DNA of 27,890 nt, taken from Candidatus Bathyarchaeota archaeon (GTDB taxonomy: Archaea > Thermoproteota > Bathyarchaeia > TCS64). The notes beneath the pieces are model-generated. The model saw only the letters and a list, made by a program, of their open reading frames with translations, made no database searches and was not told where the DNA came from. The stretch spans positions 1 through 27,890 of the forward strand of contig WJJC01000190.1 in NCBI GenBank assembly GCA_014729945.1. Reading direction: 5' to 3'. The translations under genes and the position numbers were made by a program. The first letter of the stretch is position 1. Each line of letters starts with the position of its first letter. Shown piece by piece: positions 24,230 to 27,890 of this stretch.

Positions 24230-24699
24230 ATGCTTGAAGAGGCTTTTTTCACAAAGGGTGATGTTAATCTTAATTATGTGGGGATAAGAAAAATGGTTCT
24301 TCTCTCTTATTACTACCAGCATTTGACAATCGGTGGTAGAGCTATAATAGTATAATACCTCATCTTGCCTCAGTAACCCGTTTCTATGCTCTGGATGCTA
24401 GAGGAAGAGGTAAATCATCGCATACCCCCTGTGGATATATTTTGAGAGACTCGATTACTGATATGGATTTGTTTTTAAGAAAATCTTGGCTTCTATAAAG
24501 TGTCCAACCCTTGTGCTTCAAGCTGAGAACGTCATGATTTTCTGGGAGGAGACTATGGACCCGTGAACTAAATGAACGCCTTGACATCAAAGAGATAAGT
24601 GATGTGGATCACTGCTTGGGTATACAGAATGGTCGAGAGAAACCTGTCCTCAACGAGATCATAGATTTTCTCAAACAAGATCTGATCACAGTTCATTGA
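24230..24699 (+). pseudogene. Decayed alpha/beta hydrolase gene with internal deletion
   Basis: Four fragments in shifting frames spell an alpha/beta hydrolase. 24230-24355 gives an N-terminus (MLEEAFFTKGDVNLNYVG) ending in TAA. 24358-24498 gives RFYALDARGRGKSSHTP then SITDMDLFLRK and a stop. 24492-24566 gives SIKCPTLVLQAENV, ending in TGA. 24556-24699 gives WTRELNERLDIKEI, SDVDHCLGIQ and a final helix NEIIDFLKQ before TGA. The catalytic-His strand (DVDHC) survives, but the nucleophile elbow GxSxG and roughly 110 residues between the second and third fragments are absent. The oxyanion loop text is also garbled. A deletion plus several frameshifts and stops cannot be one sequencing error. It diverges from the HAD gene. 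Confidence 0.78.
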
Positions 24700-24741
24700 C
24701 TGTAAATAGTTGCTAAATACTTCCTCACCTTATTCTATGAT

Positions 24742-26469
24742 ATGGGTTTTACTACTCGTCCAGTGATAATGGGAACAAATGGATTGGTAACCAGTTCCCA
24801 CTACCTAGCCAGTGTCGAGGGTTTAAGGATTCTTCAGGAGGGAGGAAACGCATTCGACTCAAGCGCTACCATGTGGTTTTGTCTTTCCTTGTTGAAACCG
24901 CATCTTATGGGTGTAGCTGGTGAAGTACCCATTCTATTGTATCTCGGTGAAGAAGGGAAGGTGATAGCCGTTAATGGCCAAGGTCCAGTCCCTATGGGAG
25001 CTACCATAGAATGGTTTGAGGAACACGACTATCCCATGATTCCCGAGGACGGATTCACACCAGCGTGTGTTCCAGGTGCTTTTGATGCGTGGTTAATAAC
25101 CCTAGAAGAATACGGATCCATGGATTTTTCAAGAATAATTGCGCCTGCGATACGGATAGCTTCTGAAGGGTTTCCCGTCTACCCAACTTTAGCTGAATTT
25201 CTTAACCGTGTTAAGGATCGATATAATGAGGAGTGGCCAAGTTCTTCTTCTATATATCTCAGGAATGGAAGAGCACCTAGTGTAGGCGAGTTACAGCTTA
25301 ACCCTGAATGGGCTAGAACATTTAGAAAAATATATGATGTCTACGAGTCTTGTAGCACAAGATCAACTGGTTTTGATGCTGTCAGGAAATTTTTCTATGA
25401 TGGACCCATCGCTAAGAGTATTGTAGATTTCATACAGAATACCACGTGTAAAGATGTCTACGGGAAAGAAAACCACGGACTATTAACTATGGAAGATATG
25501 CAGTGTTATGAAGCTTCCTTCGAGGAATCTGTTTCAGTAGAATATCGGGAGTTAACTGTTCACAAGTGTGGTCCATGGACCCAGGGACCAGTACTATTAC
25601 AACAACTGAATATACTAGAGGGCTACGATCTGGGATCAATGGGTCACAACAGTGTGGACTATATACATACCCTTGTTGAGACAGCGAAACTCGCTTTCGC
25701 TGATAGAGAACAGTATTACGCTGATCCTAGGTTTGAGGATGTTCCTCTAGAATGGTTGCTTAGTAAAGAGTATGCAGATGACAGAAGACACCTCATTAAC
25801 TCTGAAAGGGCTTCCATGCTACATAGACCCGGAGGTGTTGAATCCATAAGGCTCAAGGAACGGGGTAAGAAACCATGGTTTGAGGGAGATACGGTGCATA
25901 TGGAGGCCGTTGATAAATATGGCAACATGGTCTCTGCTACGCCTAGCGGTGGATGGCTAAGAACGAGTCCTCTCGTACCGGGGTTAGGTTTTCCAACTAG
26001 TACACGAGCCCAGTTCTTCCACCTTGATCCCAGTCATGTTGAAGCTCTTAAACCTGGGAAAAAACCCAGTACAACCCTTACACCCAGTCTAGTTACCAAA
26101 GATAATGCACAGTACATGGTCTTTGGTACCCCAGGCGGAGATAAACAAGACCAGTGGACGCTTCAATTCTTCTTAAACTATGTTGATTTTAACATGAATA
26201 TCCAGGAAGCACTGGATGCACCAACGATTCACACGAGTCATTTCCCGGCAAGTTTCTGGCCGCATCCTGTTCGACCTGGTGAAGTTAGCCTTGAGCCTCG
26301 GATATCTAAGAAGGTTGCTGAGAGGTTAAGAGATAAGGGGCATAAGGTGGTGATTAGTAAACCTTGGAGCCATGGTAGGTGTCAGGCAATTAGGTACAAT
26401 CCCGTATCCAAATTAATACAAGGAGGGGCTTCACCTAGAACCGGTGAACCATACGCTTTGGGTTGGTGA
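24742..26469 (+). CDS. Gamma-glutamyltransferase-family Ntn hydrolase
   Basis: N-terminal-nucleophile hydrolase of the GGT family, made as one chain and expected to self-cleave before Thr384 in EGDTVHMEAVDKYGNMVS; that threonine then becomes the nucleophile. Other family blocks are SSHYLASVEGLRILQEGGNAFDS near the start, FTPACVPGAFDAW, KLAFADREQYYADP, KPSTTLTPSLV and FGTPGGDKQDQW. The 575-residue length is normal, and no signal peptide is seen, so a cytosolic enzyme is likely. The segment that holds the glutamate-binding Arg in classical GGTs (REtAP) reads NGQGPVP here, and the GGGG loop is GVAGEVP. Glutathione is therefore unlikely as substrate; other amide compounds are possible. ATG at 24742 has no Shine-Dalgarno and only a weak TATA-like patch 28 bases upstream. 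Confidence 0.87.
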   Translation: MGFTTRPVIMGTNGLVTSSHYLASVEGLRILQEGGNAFDSSATMWFCLSLLKPHLMGVAGEVPILLYLGEEGKVIAVNGQGPVPMGATIEWFEEHDYPMIPEDGFTPACVPGAFDAWLITLEEYGSMDFSRIIAPAIRIASEGFPVYPTLAEFLNRVKDRYNEEWPSSSSIYLRNGRAPSVGELQLNPEWARTFRKIYDVYESCSTRSTGFDAVRKFFYDGPIAKSIVDFIQNTTCKDVYGKENHGLLTMEDMQCYEASFEESVSVEYRELTVHKCGPWTQGPVLLQQLNILEGYDLGSMGHNSVDYIHTLVETAKLAFADREQYYADPRFEDVPLEWLLSKEYADDRRHLINSERASMLHRPGGVESIRLKERGKKPWFEGDTVHMEAVDKYGNMVSATPSGGWLRTSPLVPGLGFPTSTRAQFFHLDPSHVEALKPGKKPSTTLTPSLVTKDNAQYMVFGTPGGDKQDQWTLQFFLNYVDFNMNIQEALDAPTIHTSHFPASFWPHPVRPGEVSLEPRISKKVAERLRDKGHKVVISKPWSHGRCQAIRYNPVSKLIQGGASPRTGEPYALGW

Positions 26470-26482
26470 ATTTTCCCATATG

Positions 26483-26490
26483 ATATATAA
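26483..26490 (+). promoter_or_regulatory. Putative TATA box for the AN1-S2P gene
   Basis: The sequence atatataa lies about 36 bases before the ATG at 26523, in a gap of 53 bases after the GGT-family stop. Composition and distance are typical of an archaeal promoter. Confidence 0.5.
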
Positions 26491-26522
26491 CTCACCCCGA
26501 CTAACAGTCAACGATATATTAG

Positions 26523-27287
26523 ATGGTAAAATGCGATTATTGTGGCAAAGACGAGTATATGCCCTTTAGATGCAAATACTGTGGTGGGTACTTCTGCGCC
26601 GAGCATCGGCTCCCAGAGCTACATGAGTGTACGGGTAATTATCAATATAGTAGAAGTACCACGGGGAAGAGAAGATACAACACTCAAGGATTTAGTTATA
26701 AGGCACCACGACAAGCAAGAACCCTTGGTATTTTTGGTGAGAACGAGATCAGAGATTTAGCTATTGGTCTAGGTTTAATAATGCTGGTATTATTATCGGG
26801 TTACTGGAGAGCCCTGATTAGTAGTCCAACTTTCTTAGTCGGAGCACTACTAATCTTTGGATCTGCCTTTATTTTACATGAACTCGCCCACAAGTTTATG
26901 GCTCAGAGACTCGGGTACTGGGCCGAGTTTAAGATAAATCAACAGGGTATCTTAATCACGTTAATATCCTTGATATCTCCATTCAAGATAATAGCTCCTG
27001 GGGCTGTTATGATTGGTAATATTGCAAGTTGGGATCATTACGGAAAGATTAGCATCGCTGGACCAGCTACAAACATAGGTCTGGGATTATTATTCTTGTT
27101 AATTAGAATTCTCACTGGAAACGGGATAATTGCTAGCCTAGCAAACGTGGGTATGAATATTAACGCTAGTCTTGCCTTGTTTAACCTCATACCCTTAGGG
27201 ATCTTTGATGGGGCGAAAATTATAAAATGGAACCGATATGTGTGGGGTGCCGCAGCTTTAGCCGCTGGGATTCTTTATCTACTGTAA
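26523..27287 (+). CDS. AN1 zinc finger fused to a site-2 (M50) metalloprotease
   Basis: The N-terminus is a full AN1-type zinc finger: Cys4, Cys7, Cys17, Cys20, Cys25, His28, His34 and Cys36, spaced CX2CX9CX2CX4CX2HX5HXC. A basic linker rich in Arg/Tyr (40-65) leads to a polytopic membrane domain. The protease motif is HELAH (His119, Glu120, His123) in a membrane helix, and the second zinc-ligand motif is NLIPLGIFDG with Asp229. These are the S2P intramembrane protease signatures. The 254-residue length fits the minimal S2P core plus finger. S2P enzymes cut single-pass proteins inside the membrane; AN1 domains bind ubiquitin-like or other protein partners in eukaryotes. The same fusion is known in several archaeal lineages. 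A TATA box upstream suggests its own promoter. Confidence 0.9.
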   Translation: MVKCDYCGKDEYMPFRCKYCGGYFCAEHRLPELHECTGNYQYSRSTTGKRRYNTQGFSYKAPRQARTLGIFGENEIRDLAIGLGLIMLVLLSGYWRALISSPTFLVGALLIFGSAFILHELAHKFMAQRLGYWAEFKINQQGILITLISLISPFKIIAPGAVMIGNIASWDHYGKISIAGPATNIGLGLLFLLIRILTGNGIIASLANVGMNINASLALFNLIPLGIFDGAKIIKWNRYVWGAAALAAGILYLL

Positions 27288-27297
27288 TTCGTTTCCC

Positions 27298-27307
27298 TTA
27301 ATTATAT
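27298..27307 (+). promoter_or_regulatory. Putative TATA box for prs
   Basis: The run ttaattatat is centred about 28 bases before the ATG at 27331. This suits a leaderless or very short-leader transcript, although gaggt at 27313-27317 could serve as a distant ribosome site. Confidence 0.5.
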
Positions 27308-27330
27308 GAACAGAGGTAATACTCTGCAGT

Positions 27331-27890
27331 ATGATTATTATCCCGGGACCAGCCTCAAACTCTCTGGGGGAATCCCTAGCAAAAGAGCTTGGACAGGAAC
27401 CTGTTTTCATTCGTAATAGAATCTTCCCAGATGGTGAGAGCTATATCCAGATGCCCCCCGATTTAGGGGGTGAAACCGTTGCACTTGTTCAGACTACAGC
27501 ACCCGAGCCTGACCGTAAATTAATGCAGTTGTTATTTATGGCTAGAACTGCTAAAGACCTTGGTGCTAAAAGAATCATCGCAATAATGCCCTACATGGCG
27601 TATGCTCGTCAGGATAAACGGTTCTTAGAAGGAGAAGCTTTGAGTTTTGATATAGTTCTTGATTTGCTTGAAGCAGTTGGTGTAGATGATTCTATAGTTG
27701 TAGATATACATTCAGAGGAATCTTTAGAGAAACTCAAACCAAAGCATGATATGCGTATACATAATGTAACAGCTATTTTTGTATTAGCAGAATATATGAA
27801 GAAAAATGGCTACGATGGAGCCTATAGTCTATCGCCAGATTTAGGTCGTAAAGAGATAGTTGAACAAGTAAGCACTGTTATGGGAGGGGG
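27331..27890 (+). CDS. prs: Ribose-phosphate pyrophosphokinase, 3' end outside window
   Basis: PRPP synthetase, which moves pyrophosphate from ATP to ribose 5-phosphate to feed nucleotide, histidine and tryptophan synthesis. The first 186 codons are present. They contain RIFPDGESYIQMP, the ATP-binding stretch IIAIMPYMAYARQDKRF with following GEALSF, and DIHSEESL, equal to the DLHS metal-binding motif. The chain reaches LSPDLGRKEIVEQV, where the first half of the enzyme ends; the PRPP-binding loop of the second half lies beyond the window. The ATG at 27331 gives MIIIPGPAS, a usual archaeal start. Truncation is due to the window end and not decay. Confidence 0.93.
   Translation, partial: MIIIPGPASNSLGESLAKELGQEPVFIRNRIFPDGESYIQMPPDLGGETVALVQTTAPEPDRKLMQLLFMARTAKDLGAKRIIAIMPYMAYARQDKRFLEGEALSFDIVLDLLEAVGVDDSIVVDIHSEESLEKLKPKHDMRIHNVTAIFVLAEYMKKNGYDGAYSLSPDLGRKEIVEQVSTVMGG

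Noticed and set aside
24384..24590. 68-codon minus-strand frame in the gap before the GGT-family gene
   Set aside because: The plus strand here reads as fragments of an alpha/beta hydrolase pseudogene, which explains the region better.
1..27890. tRNA, rRNA, CRISPR array, insertion sequence
   Set aside because: Intergenic gaps were read for T-loop-like text, regular repeats and transposase fragments; none was convincing.
27331..27890. prs as a truncated gene
   Set aside because: The frame is open to the last base of the window, so truncation is by the window edge.

Overview
The window looks like a piece of an archaeal chromosome, about 45% G+C by eye, from an uncultured lineage (Bathyarchaeia- or Asgard-like is a guess). 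Archaeal signs are an AN1-type zinc finger fused to a site-2 protease, a short archaeal-type PRPP synthetase, a DHH phosphoesterase, a zinc-ribbon PrsW protein, many GTG/TTG starts and TATA boxes about 27-35 bases before start codons. No rRNA, tRNA, CRISPR array, transposase or phage gene was seen.

Layout. 1-5036: the 3' tail of an unknown gene, then a translationally coupled hydantoinase/5-oxoprolinase pair (HyuA, HyuB) meeting a convergent MFS transporter. 5111-6322: HypC, inorganic pyrophosphatase and a Rieske-fold protein that has lost both histidine ligands. 6620-10994: an alpha/beta hydrolase facing a minus-strand block of M24 peptidase, decayed conserved gene, cyclic amidohydrolase and decayed VOC/glyoxalase gene. 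11085-16220: an anchored surface protein, a DHH phosphoesterase, a D-aminoacylase, a second MFS transporter and a Nudix hydrolase. 16374-17742: a zinc-ribbon PrsW-like protease and a small four-helix membrane protein with two HX13H pairs. 17781-19688: a two-gene 2-oxoacid/acetoin dehydrogenase E1 whose alpha subunit lacks several signature residues. 19690-24172: an ArsR-type HTH fused to a BtrH-like domain, overlapped by a transglutaminase-fold gene with a repeat-rich upstream region, then a HAD hydrolase and a third MFS transporter. 24230-27890: a wrecked alpha/beta hydrolase gene, a gamma-glutamyltransferase-family protein, the AN1-S2P protein and the 5' part of prs.

How it works together. 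Much of the window encodes amide-bond chemistry: HyuA/HyuB, cyclic amidohydrolase, D-aminoacylase, M24 peptidase, Ntn-type GGT homologue and transglutaminase fold, with three MFS carriers. This fits scavenging of peptides, cyclic amides and modified amino acids (inference). Three genes are pseudogenes with several lesions each, two of them in the M24/amidohydrolase block, so this looks like an accessory region losing parts.

The most unusual items are the coupled transglutaminase / HTH-BtrH pair with its putative operator, the substituted E1 alpha, the Rieske protein without histidines and the HX13H protein beside PrsW. All family names come from reading motifs by eye; no searches were run.
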